DNA of 10,719 bases from Candidatus Cloacimonadota bacterium (GCA_030628755.1 DAOVQH010000056.1:1-10719); one strand, 5' to 3'; counted from the stretch's first letter, positions 1 to 7,652 are shown. The notes: a model not told the origin generated them from the letters alone. A program made the numbers and translations.

Positions 1-1
1 C

Positions 2-103
2 CGTAAACCGGACCTTTCAAAAATAAAGAAATTTATAGAATATAAACCAAAATACGATCTAGATCAGGTATTGAAAAAAATCATTAATTACTTTGAAGAA
101 TAG
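2..103 (+). CDS. C-terminal end of an NAD-dependent nucleotide-sugar epimerase/dehydratase (partial)
   Basis: The window opens inside a reading frame whose last 33 residues start RKPDLSKIKKFIEYKPKYD and finish in NYFEE before a TAG stop. The pattern 'R.PD.SKI...I.Y.P...L...L...I.YF' is the usual C-terminal end of extended short-chain dehydrogenases acting on nucleotide sugars, such as UDP-glucuronate decarboxylase or UDP-glucose 4-epimerase, where the PD.SK part lies near the sugar-binding lobe. The Rossmann and YxxxK parts lie outside the window, so the exact substrate cannot be read. The next gene starts 9 bases downstream and is a sugar aminotransferase, which supports a role in making an activated sugar for surface polysaccharide. 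The family call is fairly secure; the specific enzyme is unknown. Confidence 0.72.
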   Translation, partial: RKPDLSKIKKFIEYKPKYDLDQVLKKIINYFEE

Positions 104-106
104 GAG
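102..106 (+). promoter_or_regulatory. Shine-Dalgarno AGGAG that fixes a TTG start
   Basis: AGGAG overlaps the TAG stop of the preceding gene and sits 6 bases before the TTG at 113. No ATG is available near this point, and conserved family residues (VPLLDL) begin straight after the TTG, so the non-ATG start is well supported. Confidence 0.75.
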
Positions 107-112
107 CAAAAT

Positions 113-1216
113 TTGAAAGTTCCACTTTTAGACCTTCACGCACAATACAAACCAATTCTAAACGGTATTAAAAATGAAATGGAAAAGGTTTTCATTACAC
201 ATGCTTACAAACTGGGTCCGCAGGTAAAGGAATTTGAAGAAAAAATTCAACAGTACTGTAAAGTAAAGCATGCCATTGGTTGTGCTTCCGGAACAGATGC
301 TTTAATTCTCGCACTTATTGCTCTGAATATCGGTGATGGTGATGAAGTTATTACAATCCCCTTCACTTTCTTTGCAACTGCAGGAACAATCCACAGAGTG
401 GGAGCAAGACCAACTTTTGTAGATGTAAAACCTGATACCTTCAATATTGATCCTGATAAAATTGAAAAAGCAATTACTCCCAGAACAAAAGCTATTATTG
501 TAGTTCATCTCTTCGGACAACCCGCTGAAATGGACAAAATTATGAACATTGCTCAAAAGTATAATCTAAAAGTTATTGAAGATAATGCGCAGGGGATTGG
601 GGCAGAATATAATGGGAAAATGGCGGGCACTTTTGGTGATGTTGGAACGTTATCCTTTTTCCCGAGTAAGAATCTGGGAGCTATGGGTGACGGTGGAATG
701 TGTCTAACAGACAATGATGAATTAGCAGCAAAACTCTTTCAACTTCGAGTTCACGGCGAAAATCCACAGTACTACCACAAATGGGTAGGTTTAAATAGTC
801 GGCTGGATACAATCCAGGCAGCAGTTCTTTTAGTCAAACTTCGCTCTCTGAAAAATTGGTCTGAAGCACGAAGGCAAAATGCAAAATATTATTACAAAAA
901 TATGAATGATATTCCTCAAATAAAACTACCGGTAATTCACAGAAAAGCGAAGACTATATTCAACCAATTCACACTTGTTGTCAAAAGACGCGATGAACTT
1001 TTAAAGTATTTGCGTTCCAGAGATATTGGATGTGCTGTATATTATCCCAGACCTTTACATTTACAGGAATGTTTTTCTTATCTTAATTACAAAGAGGGTG
1101 ACTTCCCGGTTGCTGAGGAACTGACAAGAAGAGTAATTTCAATTCCGGTTTTCTCTGAAATCACCCGCAAGCAACAGGATTATGTAATAGAAACTATTCG
1201 GAAATTTTATATATAG
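113..1216 (+). CDS. DegT/DnrJ/EryC1/StrS-family PLP-dependent sugar aminotransferase
   Basis: This 367-residue protein is a cytoplasmic PLP enzyme that would transfer an amino group, usually from glutamate, to a keto-sugar nucleotide. The length is normal for the family. The N-terminal VPLLDL and LGPQVKEFE, then CASGTDAL (cofactor phosphate binding) and IPFTFFATA are typical. Asp157 in EDNAQG should contact the PLP pyridine nitrogen and Gln160 follows it. Lys186 in FPSKNLGAMGDGG should form the Schiff base. The C-terminal YYPRPLHLQECF and SIPVF segments are also standard. The closest style is the WbpE/WlbC group, which aminates UDP-3-keto-N-acetylglucosaminuronate, but the sequence alone does not settle the substrate. 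It starts at TTG 113 behind a good AGGAG. Together with the upstream epimerase it looks like the end of a surface-sugar cluster. Confidence 0.93.
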   Translation: MKVPLLDLHAQYKPILNGIKNEMEKVFITHAYKLGPQVKEFEEKIQQYCKVKHAIGCASGTDALILALIALNIGDGDEVITIPFTFFATAGTIHRVGARPTFVDVKPDTFNIDPDKIEKAITPRTKAIIVVHLFGQPAEMDKIMNIAQKYNLKVIEDNAQGIGAEYNGKMAGTFGDVGTLSFFPSKNLGAMGDGGMCLTDNDELAAKLFQLRVHGENPQYYHKWVGLNSRLDTIQAAVLLVKLRSLKNWSEARRQNAKYYYKNMNDIPQIKLPVIHRKAKTIFNQFTLVVKRRDELLKYLRSRDIGCAVYYPRPLHLQECFSYLNYKEGDFPVAEELTRRVISIPVFSEITRKQQDYVIETIRKFYI

Positions 1217-1223
1217 GTAAAAA

Positions 1224-2006
1224 ATGAATTTAATCGTCTGCATAAAACAGGTACCAAACACAACAGAAATAAAAATTGATCCGGATACAAATACATTAAT
1301 ACGAGAAGGAGTCGAAAGCATAATCAATCCCTTTGATCTTTATGCTATCGAAGAAGCAATAAGGCTCAAGGAAAAATATGGCGGCAAAATAATTGCACTT
1401 AGTATGGGACCTCCTCAGGCGGAAAAAGCCCTGCGGGAAGCAGTTTCTATTGGTGTTGATGAGATAATCCTGATAACAGATCGCAAATTTGCAGGTGCTG
1501 ATACCTGGGCTACAAGCTTAACTCTTGCTGAAGCAATAAAGAAAATCGAAGAATATGACCTCATACTTTTCGGTCAGCAAGCTATTGATGGAGATACTGC
1601 TCAGGTTGGACCCGGAGTTGCTACTCATCTGGAGATTCCACAGACTGCTTTTGTGAAAAAAATCGAATCCATAGAAAACAATCGTATTATCGTACAAAGA
1701 TTGATGGAAGATGGATATGACAGGATTGATATGACCCTGCCGGCCGCATTAACAGTAGTTAAGGAAATAAATGTTCCCAGACTACCATCCCTGCGTGGAA
1801 AAAGAAACGCCAAAATAACAAAACTCAAAGTATGGACTGCAGATGATCTGGAATTAGATGAAGATATCATTGGATTGAATGGCTCTCCAACCCAGGTTAT
1901 AAAAATATTCTCCCCTGAAATAAAAAAAGAGGGAGAAAAATTCGAGCTTTCATCAGAAGAGCTTGTTGAAATATTATATAGCAAGCTAAAAGAATTAGGA
2001 AAATAA
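1224..2006 (+). CDS. etfB: Electron transfer flavoprotein, beta subunit
   Basis: This 260-residue protein is the small subunit of an ETF heterodimer, which carries electrons between flavin dehydrogenases and a quinone oxidoreductase, ferredoxin or NADH, depending on type. The family hallmarks are clear: an N-terminal VCIKQVPNT, INPFDLYAIEEA, ALSMGPPQAEKALREA, and the nucleotide-binding loop D122-G-D-T-A-Q-V-G-P130. Canonical EtfB holds AMP here, whereas bifurcating forms hold a second FAD. The LREGV-like IREGVESIINPFD and FAGADTWATS wording resembles ETFs of anaerobes more than mitochondrial-type ETF, but the type cannot be proven by eye. It starts 7 bases after the aminotransferase stop, with only a weak AGG overlapping that stop. 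The usual partner etfA is not adjacent: upstream is a sugar aminotransferase and downstream is lgt. Confidence 0.94.
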   Translation: MNLIVCIKQVPNTTEIKIDPDTNTLIREGVESIINPFDLYAIEEAIRLKEKYGGKIIALSMGPPQAEKALREAVSIGVDEIILITDRKFAGADTWATSLTLAEAIKKIEEYDLILFGQQAIDGDTAQVGPGVATHLEIPQTAFVKKIESIENNRIIVQRLMEDGYDRIDMTLPAALTVVKEINVPRLPSLRGKRNAKITKLKVWTADDLELDEDIIGLNGSPTQVIKIFSPEIKKEGEKFELSSEELVEILYSKLKELGK

Positions 2007-2031
2007 ATTTTCGCCTTTCAAAAAGGAAACA

Positions 2032-2850
2032 ATGCTTCGCTACCCAAACATTAATCCTGTTATTTTCAAAATTGGAATGTTCGAAGTTCGCTGGTATGGA
2101 CTTTGCTACATAATCGGTTTTATTGTTGCTTACATTTTCATAAGAAAGAACTATGCTTATAAAAACATCAAATTAAAAAAAGATGAATATGAAAGCCTGC
2201 TCTTCAAACTGATGCTGGGTGTAATAATCGGTGGACGACTTGGTTATGTACTATTCTATAATTTACAATTTTACCTACAGAACCCGCTTCAGATATTTAC
2301 TGTCTGGCAAGGTGGTATGTCTCTTCATGGTGGCGCTATTGCAGTAATAATTTTCGGATACCTGTTTGCTAAAAAACACAACATGAAATTCTATCAACTG
2401 GCAGACCCGGTAATGCCCATAGTTTCAATCGGGCTTTTTCTTGGAAGATTAGGTAATTTTATAAATGCTGAACTTTATGGCAGGATCACAGATAAACCCT
2501 GGGGAATGAAATTTCCTATTTATAATCATCTGGGAGTATTAAGCGATTATACAAAACCTCGTCACCCTTCTCAGCTCTACGAAGCATTTTTAGAAGGAAT
2601 CATTCTCTTTTTCATCACCTATATTTTATTTAGAAAAGTCAAAAGATCCGGTATAGTTTTCTGGTCATGGATCGGTCTTTACGGTTTATTCAGATTTCTT
2701 GTTGAATTCGTGAGAGAACCGGATGCCCAACTCGGTCATCTAATCGGATTCATGACAATGGGACAAATACTAAGTGCAATTATGATAATTGTAAGTGTTA
2801 TCTCAATTATTCTCTTATTCCGAAAAAAGAATGAAATCCTTGAAAAATAA
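2032..2850 (+). CDS. lgt: Prolipoprotein diacylglyceryl transferase
   Basis: Lgt is an inner-membrane enzyme that moves the diacylglyceryl group of phosphatidylglycerol to the lipobox cysteine of prolipoproteins, the first step of lipoprotein maturation. The 272 residues match the usual length, with several hydrophobic segments. The Lgt signature GRLGNFINAELYGR holds Arg139 and Asn142. MSLHGG holds His99. These sit four positions before the essential E. coli H103, R143 and N146, a constant offset. RWYGLCY, GGRLGYVLFYN, RHPSQLYEA and the late FRFLVEFVREPD (with the conserved Arg and Glu) are also present. The start is preceded by AAGGA at 2023-2027. Its 3' end overlaps the next gene, which encodes a likely substrate lipoprotein. 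Confidence 0.97.
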   Translation: MLRYPNINPVIFKIGMFEVRWYGLCYIIGFIVAYIFIRKNYAYKNIKLKKDEYESLLFKLMLGVIIGGRLGYVLFYNLQFYLQNPLQIFTVWQGGMSLHGGAIAVIIFGYLFAKKHNMKFYQLADPVMPIVSIGLFLGRLGNFINAELYGRITDKPWGMKFPIYNHLGVLSDYTKPRHPSQLYEAFLEGIILFFITYILFRKVKRSGIVFWSWIGLYGLFRFLVEFVREPDAQLGHLIGFMTMGQILSAIMIIVSVISIILLFRKKNEILEK

Positions 2851-3463
2851 GATAGTAATTTTACTAATACTGATATCACTCGTTTCCAGCTGTGCTATAT
2901 TTACAAAACTAGATAAAGTACAAAAAGAAAAACTTCTGCTGGAGCATCTTAATTCCTGGAAAAGTTTTCGTATAGAAGGTATCATCGAGGTTAACTACAA
3001 AAGCTTTGCCTTCCGTAAGAATATAATACTTCAAAAAAATAATAACATTATCAGAATCGATATCTTTAGTTCAGGAATTACAGGACTGAAGCCAACACCT
3101 TTTTTCTCTGCATATTTTGATTCTGTCCTTGTTCTAAGGCTGCCAGACCAATCTGAGTCAACTAAAATTAAGGACATAGAGTTAAAAAATATATCAATTT
3201 TTTTTAATGAACTGCAAGGCTTCTATTCTCAAAAAGACAAGATTATTGAAAATCAATCTCTAATATCCAGGGATTACGAAGTCTATTTTTCCTACGAAAT
3301 GGAAATCGAAAAAATTTCTCTTCAAAAAGAAAAGATTAAAATAAACCTTGAGTACGATAATGACTTTAGTTTGATTTCAATTGAACAGGATAAAAAAGAA
3401 GTGGTTAATATTCAAATTGACAAAATAACAAGAAATAATATAGAAATTAAACCGTTAAAATAA
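2831..3463 (+). CDS. Predicted lipoprotein, possibly LolA/LolB- or DUF4292-like
   Basis: From ATG 2831 this encodes 210 residues beginning with a lipoprotein signal peptide: basic MKSLKNK, a hydrophobic stretch, and lipobox VSSC with Cys21. The frame stays open upstream to a GTG at 2795, but that would put 12 polar residues before the signal peptide, so 2831 is preferred. The mature part has alternating beta-type segments (FRIEGIIEVNY, RIDIFSSGITGL, INLEYDNDFSLISIEQ) of the kind seen in the LolA/LolB-like fold, and the layout recalls Bacteroidetes DUF4292 lipoproteins. I do not recognise a firm family. It overlaps lgt by 20 bases and has no clear Shine-Dalgarno of its own, suggesting translational coupling. 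If LolB-like, it would act in lipoprotein or lipid handling at the outer membrane; that is inference. Confidence 0.8.
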   Translation: MKSLKNKIVILLILISLVSSCAIFTKLDKVQKEKLLLEHLNSWKSFRIEGIIEVNYKSFAFRKNIILQKNNNIIRIDIFSSGITGLKPTPFFSAYFDSVLVLRLPDQSESTKIKDIELKNISIFFNELQGFYSQKDKIIENQSLISRDYEVYFSYEMEIEKISLQKEKIKINLEYDNDFSLISIEQDKKEVVNIQIDKITRNNIEIKPLK

Positions 3464-3472
3464 GAGGTAAAA

Positions 3473-4765
3473 ATGATAAAAAGATATTCCCGTGACGAGA
3501 TGGCAAAAATCTGGAACTTACAAAATCGTTTTCAGTGTATGCTGGATGTGGAAATTGCAGCCTGCAAAGCCATGAACGAGATTGGGATAATACCCGATGA
3601 AGACTTAAAAGACATTGTTGAGAAAGCTGATTTTGATATTGAGCGAATAGCTGAAATTGAAGAAACCACTAAGCACGATGTGGTTGCATTTCTTACCAAT
3701 GTAGGTGAGTATGTGGGTCCTTCTTCCCGCTGGATTCACTTTGGTATGACTTCCTCCGATATCCTGGATACAGCAACTTCATTACAACTAAAACAAGCCG
3801 GTGAATTAATCCTTCGTGACCTTGAAAAATTTTCCGGGGTTTTAAAAATGAAAGCTCGCGAATACAAGCACACTCTATGTATTGGAAGATCACACGGTAT
3901 CCATGCAGAACCCACCACTTTTGGGCTCAAATTTGCGCTCTGGTACGATGAAATGCAGAGAAACATTCAAAGAATGAAAAATGCTATAAAAATAATATCG
4001 GTCGGACAGATTTCCGGAGCAGTTGGAAATTATGCACATCTTTCTCCAGAAATCGAGACAATAACCTGTAAACTACTTGACCTCGAATCTGTAAATATTT
4101 CTACTCAAGTTATTCAGCGCGACAGGATTTCTCAGTTTATGAATACACTTGCAATTATCGGTTCAACAATCGAAAAAATAGCCCTGGAAATCCGTCATCT
4201 CCAAAGAACAGAAGTTCTGGAAGCAGAAGAGAATTTTTCCAAAGGACAAAAAGGTTCATCTGCAATGCCGCATAAACGTAACCCGGTTGTCTCAGAACAA
4301 ATGTGCGGACTTGCCCGTCTTCTCAGAAGTAATGCTCTGGCAGCAATTGAAAATAACGCTCTCTGGCATGAGCGCGATATTAGTCATTCTTCAGTTGAAA
4401 GGATAATCCTGCCGGATTCAACCATTTTGATGAACTATATGTTAAATAAAATGCTTCCTCTTATTGAGAACCTGCTTGTCTATCCGGAGAATATGATGAG
4501 AAATTTGGAGCTTACGAATGGACTTACATTTTCACAGGTAATTCTTCTGGAACTTGCCAAAAAAGGAGTTTCACGAGAATTTGCCTACAGCATGGTTCAG
4601 CGAAATGCAATGGAATGCTGGAAATCCAAACAGCCGCTAAAAGAACTGGTCTTAGCTGACGCAGAGATCAAAGAATTTCTTTCTCCCAAAGAAATAGAAG
4701 AGATATTTTCATACGGAAGATATACGCTAAACGTTGATTTTATCTTTAAAAGAGTCGGTATCTGA
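3473..4765 (+). CDS. purB: Adenylosuccinate lyase
   Basis: PurB is a homotetrameric cytoplasmic enzyme that splits SAICAR to AICAR plus fumarate, and adenylosuccinate to AMP plus fumarate, in purine synthesis. The 430 residues match the B. subtilis/Thermotoga-type length. The fumarate-lyase signature GSSAMPHKRNP lies at residues 261-271, with the catalytic serine in the mobile loop at 262-263. His141 in RSHGIHAEPTTFG and His68 in TTKHDVVAF fall at the same numbers as the catalytic His141 and His68 of B. subtilis PurB. FGMTSSDILDTA is also canonical. The start has GAGG 5 bases upstream, overlapping the end of the lipoprotein gene region. No other purine gene is next to it, so its place among envelope genes looks incidental. 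Confidence 0.98.
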   Translation: MIKRYSRDEMAKIWNLQNRFQCMLDVEIAACKAMNEIGIIPDEDLKDIVEKADFDIERIAEIEETTKHDVVAFLTNVGEYVGPSSRWIHFGMTSSDILDTATSLQLKQAGELILRDLEKFSGVLKMKAREYKHTLCIGRSHGIHAEPTTFGLKFALWYDEMQRNIQRMKNAIKIISVGQISGAVGNYAHLSPEIETITCKLLDLESVNISTQVIQRDRISQFMNTLAIIGSTIEKIALEIRHLQRTEVLEAEENFSKGQKGSSAMPHKRNPVVSEQMCGLARLLRSNALAAIENNALWHERDISHSSVERIILPDSTILMNYMLNKMLPLIENLLVYPENMMRNLELTNGLTFSQVILLELAKKGVSREFAYSMVQRNAMECWKSKQPLKELVLADAEIKEFLSPKEIEEIFSYGRYTLNVDFIFKRVGI

Positions 4766-4767
4766 AT

Positions 4768-5295
4768 ATGATAGGTGATTATAATCCCATTGAATACCTC
4801 ACCAGAATCCAGAGTTTGAAATACAAAGCTGCAACAGTTCCAATCCTGATAGTCATTATTAGTTTCAGTGTAAATCTAATTTTCAAAATCGATCTTGTTA
4901 AGTATTTCTCTCTTTTTGGATTGCTCTTATTCCTTTTTATTCTGATGAAGTATCGGATAAAACGTACTGTCCCTTCAGAATCAGAAGAGGAAATTGTTCT
5001 TGCTCCAATTCATGGTAGAATCATTAAAGTTGAAAATAATAAATTCACAATTAAAAAAAGCCTTTTAGACCCGGCAGATATAAGGTGTATAGCTATAAGA
5101 AAAGACATTAAAATAAAAATTAAAAGTTCCGGTCTTACCTGGTTTGAAAAGGAAGCAACTCTTCCTGGAAAATTAATTGGTATTGTCCCACATTCCGCAG
5201 AATGTATATGTGAATTACCGAATGATTACAAAATAGAAGTTCAGTTAGGTCAAAAAATAGAAGCTGGAGAAACTATAATTGCACGAAAAAATTAA
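4768..5295 (+). CDS. Short phosphatidylserine decarboxylase-like membrane protein lacking the catalytic residues
   Basis: These 175 residues follow the plan of short (archaeal-type) phosphatidylserine decarboxylases. There are two N-terminal hydrophobic segments (about 23-42 and 45-60), then KYRIKRTVP where the family has FFRDPERTVP, then VLAPIHGRI where it has V.SPADGKV. The end, IEVQLGQKIEAGETIIA, matches the family's end well. The catalytic parts do not fit. The Asp of the ADG motif is His82. The stretch carrying the catalytic His (SPxDVHxNR and about 35 residues) appears absent. The self-cleaving Gly-Ser of the IRFGS motif is replaced by PHSAE at 141-145. Cleavage to a pyruvoyl enzyme is therefore unlikely. 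It starts 2 bases after purB and overlaps pssA, the usual partner of psd. It may be a structural or regulatory remnant of Psd; relatedness is inferred by eye. Confidence 0.62.
   Translation: MIGDYNPIEYLTRIQSLKYKAATVPILIVIISFSVNLIFKIDLVKYFSLFGLLLFLFILMKYRIKRTVPSESEEEIVLAPIHGRIIKVENNKFTIKKSLLDPADIRCIAIRKDIKIKIKSSGLTWFEKEATLPGKLIGIVPHSAECICELPNDYKIEVQLGQKIEAGETIIARKN
5266..5270 (+). promoter_or_regulatory. Shine-Dalgarno GGAGA that fixes the TTG start of pssA
   Basis: GGAGA lies inside the end of the upstream gene, 8 bases before TTG 5279. No nearby in-frame ATG exists, and the conserved IPNIFTALSLISG segment starts only 10 residues later, so TTG is the best start. Confidence 0.7.
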
Positions 5296-5989
5296 GCAAC
5301 TCAAATTTATAATTCCAAACATATTTACTGCCCTCAGTTTAATATCTGGTCTTGTTGCCCTGCAATTTACATTCGAGGGAAATTTTATTCTTGCTTCGTG
5401 GTTAATAGCTGTTTCAATGTTTTGTGATGGACTGGATGGTAAACTTGCCCGGCTATTAAAAGCCCAGAGTAAGTTTGGAGCCCAGTTCGATACTCTCTCT
5501 GATTTTGTGGCTTTCGGTGTTGTTCCCGGATTTTTAGCCTTTAAAGTAGGTCTTTTTAGAATTCACTATTTAGGAGCAATAGTTGCTATTTTTTACGTTT
5601 TTGCAGGAGGATATCGGCTGGTTCGTTTTACTTTAAAAAACACCGACATCTCAAAAAAACATCCGTTTATCGGGTTACCAATTCCTGCTGCTGCTGGCAT
5701 GATTTCATCTTATATAATACTTAATTTCTATTTATGGAAAGAAATTCGTTCGCTTGAGATTTTTGTGGTAATTGTATTTGTATCATCAGTTCTGATGATA
5801 AGCAAAATTGAATATCTTCCTATTGAAAAAGGTAAAAGATTTTCAAGAGAAACAAAGTTCTTCATTTTTCTTGCAATTATCAGTGTAATTGCATCAATCA
5901 AATACTCATATTTAGTCTTTTTTATCTGGATGTTGATATACGTTTTTTACGGCATAATCAGATATATAATTTCAGCATTGAAGAAATAA
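5279..5989 (+). CDS. pssA: CDP-diacylglycerol-serine O-phosphatidyltransferase (phosphatidylserine synthase)
   Basis: This 236-residue inner-membrane enzyme should condense CDP-diacylglycerol with serine to give phosphatidylserine. The complete CDP-alcohol phosphatidyltransferase motif is present: D50-x2-D53-G54-x2-A57-R58-x8-G67-x3-D71-x3-D75, whose aspartates bind the metal ions. The N-terminal IPNIFTALSLISGLVA and later hydrophobic helices fit the six- to eight-helix membrane fold, and the length is typical of the B. subtilis-type PssA. The assignment to serine rather than glycerol or inositol rests on IPNIFTALSLISG, ADLVAFGVxPG-like SDFVAFGVVPG, and the psd-like neighbour. It starts at TTG and overlaps the upstream gene by 17 bases, consistent with translational coupling. 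It is the last gene of the run that starts at or before 113. Confidence 0.9.
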   Translation: MHEKIKQLKFIIPNIFTALSLISGLVALQFTFEGNFILASWLIAVSMFCDGLDGKLARLLKAQSKFGAQFDTLSDFVAFGVVPGFLAFKVGLFRIHYLGAIVAIFYVFAGGYRLVRFTLKNTDISKKHPFIGLPIPAAAGMISSYIILNFYLWKEIRSLEIFVVIVFVSSVLMISKIEYLPIEKGKRFSRETKFFIFLAIISVIASIKYSYLVFFIWMLIYVFYGIIRYIISALKK

Positions 5990-6118
5990 TTACGTAATTT
6001 TAACTTCATTATTCAAATAACCAAATTTTATAACCATAGAATTTAATAAAAGATTTCATAATATACTAAACATAAAGCAATTACATACGTCTATTCTCCT
6101 AATACAATAATTTTTTTC

Positions 6119-6146
6119 TTGACATACTTCTATAAATTCTTAAAAA
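6119..6146 (+). promoter_or_regulatory. Possible sigma-70-type promoter for the 6219 gene pair (weak)
   Basis: A perfect -35 hexamer TTGACA (6119-6124) lies in the 229-base AT-rich spacer between pssA and the next gene. The best -10 at 16 bases spacing is TAAAAA (6141-6146), which is poor. Other AT-rich hexamers such as TAATAT (6162-6167) are too far. A promoter somewhere in this spacer is likely because a new transcription unit must start here, but this exact site is tentative. The rest of 5990-6218 holds no gene or clear terminator. Confidence 0.3.
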
Positions 6147-6218
6147 GAATCTTGTAATGTTTAATATGTTTTTATTTAATGTTTGGCAAGAATAGCTGAT
6201 TGATTTAAGGAGAATTTT

Positions 6219-6911
6219 ATGCCAATTTTTAAGGATAATTACTTTACAAATGATAGTTATTCTCTCCGTTTATCACGATTGGAAATTTTAAAGAATTATA
6301 TCAAGTATTGGGCAAAACCTTTATCAATTCCAGAGTCTTTAACTGAGTGGGGAATTTCAGCTTTCGATAAATGGCAGGAAGCCATAAAAGCAGTCAAAGA
6401 TAATAAAGAAAAAAACAATGAAATCTATAAAGCACTAAAAGAAGAAGATGACTCCACTTTTAAATATTACCTTAAATGTAAAAGACTTATACTAAGCCAA
6501 TTTTCGCAAAATGAAAACAAGCTAACAACCTATGGTGTAACCGAAAGATTTCCTCGCAATCGAGCAGATAAAATTAAAGCTGCAGAAACTCTAATCCGTG
6601 CTAACCAGCAAATGATGGAAAGAGGAGATTCTGAAGTTCTTCCCCAGGAATTTATATCCAATTTGAAATTACTATTAGATACTTCAAATGAAGCTTTTGA
6701 AAAACTACACTCAATCGACCAAACAGAATCACACCAAGCGGTTACAAAACAGGTTGAACTATTCAAAGAGGACTCGAAAAAATTGCGTATGCTTTATGCA
6801 TGGGCTTTAATGACCTGGTCTCCTGAAGAGGCTTATCTTGTTCAGCTTGGTTTTGCTGTGAAACCGAAAAAGTTCGAGCAAAAGGAAGAGGAGGTTGAAG
6901 AAGAATTATGA
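6219..6911 (+). CDS. Hypothetical, mostly helical cytoplasmic protein
   Basis: I do not recognise this 230-residue protein. It has no signal peptide, membrane segment or cysteine pair; its single cysteine is in YYLKCKRL. It is rich in Lys, Glu and Gln with long amphipathic stretches, so it is probably an alpha-helical bundle. A hydrophobic, aromatic end region (LYAWALMTWSPEEAYLVQLGF, about 192-212) is the most distinctive part, followed by a charged KKFEQKEEEVEEEL tail. The pattern 'W.PEE.YL..LGF' recalls helical proteins of unknown function in the Bacteroidetes/FCB group, but I cannot name a family. It has a strong AAGGAGA 5 bases before ATG 6219, so it is a genuine gene. Its stop overlaps the comF start (ATGA), so the two are translated together. 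Confidence 0.78.
   Translation: MPIFKDNYFTNDSYSLRLSRLEILKNYIKYWAKPLSIPESLTEWGISAFDKWQEAIKAVKDNKEKNNEIYKALKEEDDSTFKYYLKCKRLILSQFSQNENKLTTYGVTERFPRNRADKIKAAETLIRANQQMMERGDSEVLPQEFISNLKLLLDTSNEAFEKLHSIDQTESHQAVTKQVELFKEDSKKLRMLYAWALMTWSPEEAYLVQLGFAVKPKKFEQKEEEVEEEL
6889..6894 (+). promoter_or_regulatory. Internal AGGAGG serving comF
   Basis: A full AGGAGG lies within the 3' end of the preceding gene, where it also encodes part of the acidic tail. It is 13 bases before ATG 6908, a little long, so comF may use both this site and coupling through the ATGA overlap. Confidence 0.5.
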
Positions 6912-7603
6912 ATATTTTTTCTTCATTCATTGACTTAATTTTTCCAAAAACCTGCATCGGGTGTAATTCAAGACTGAATGATAAAGAACAAATTCTCTGT
7001 TCGGAATGTGAACAGTCTCTGGACTTTCTTACTGGTATTTGCGAGATTTGTGGTACTACTAAAGAAAATAATCCGTGCAAAACATGTGAATCAAACAAGT
7101 TTTATTTTGATAAAGCATGTTCTGTTTTTCAATTCAATAGTACCGTTCAAAACCTGATTCATAACATGAAATACAACGAGATGACAAAAATCTCAGAATA
7201 TCTGGGCAAATACACAAAGGAATACCTCAATACATTTCATCCTTTCAGTAAAATCGATATAATTACTCCTATTCCACTTCACAAAGTCAAGAAAAGATCA
7301 CGTGGATTTAACCAATCCGAATTTCTTACCAGAGTTATTGCAGAACAGATGAACTGGACACATATTCCAAACCTGATATTAAGAAAAAAATTCACAGAAA
7401 CTCAAACGAAACTGAGCAAGAAGCAAAGAGAAGAGAATGTTTCTAATGCGTTTAAATTAAATCCAAAATTTAACATAGAAAATAAAGATATTCTAATTAT
7501 TGACGATGTATTCACAACCGGCGCAACTATAAATTCTGCATGTAAACTTCTTAAGAACCATAATGCTAACAAAATCTATGTCTTGACAATAGCGAGAGCT
7601 TGA
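6908..7603 (+). CDS. comF: ComF-family protein with N-terminal zinc ribbon and phosphoribosyltransferase domain
   Basis: The 231 residues show the ComF/GntX layout. The N-terminal part has paired cysteine motifs (CIGC, CSEC, CEIC, CKTC) expected to bind zinc, preceded by FIDLIFPKTC. A phosphoribosyltransferase domain follows, with DIITPIPLHKVKKRSRGFNQ and RKKFTETQTKLSKKQREENV, the usual ComF core. The PRPP-binding loop IIDDVFTTGAT has Asp199 and Asp200. In naturally competent bacteria ComF helps bring single-stranded DNA into the cytoplasm for recombination; many bacteria without known competence also have it, so a transformation role here is not proven. It overlaps the upstream hypothetical gene by four bases. 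No T-run terminator follows directly. Confidence 0.94.
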   Translation: MNIFSSFIDLIFPKTCIGCNSRLNDKEQILCSECEQSLDFLTGICEICGTTKENNPCKTCESNKFYFDKACSVFQFNSTVQNLIHNMKYNEMTKISEYLGKYTKEYLNTFHPFSKIDIITPIPLHKVKKRSRGFNQSEFLTRVIAEQMNWTHIPNLILRKKFTETQTKLSKKQREENVSNAFKLNPKFNIENKDILIIDDVFTTGATINSACKLLKNHNANKIYVLTIARA

Positions 7604-7652
7604 TTCATTCTTTTAGTTGTTCAGGTTAGAAAAATATTATTCACAATTTTTT

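Noticed and set aside
1625..1984. Minus-strand open frame opposite etfB
   Set aside because: It lies wholly inside a confidently assigned gene and its translation has no recognisable features.
2795..2830. GTG at 2795 as the start of the lipoprotein gene
   Set aside because: It would add 12 polar residues before a textbook lipoprotein signal peptide; ATG 2831 fits much better.
5988..5999. Palindrome AATTACGTAATT just after pssA as a terminator
   Set aside because: It is a perfect palindrome without a proper loop, has almost no GC and no real T-run.
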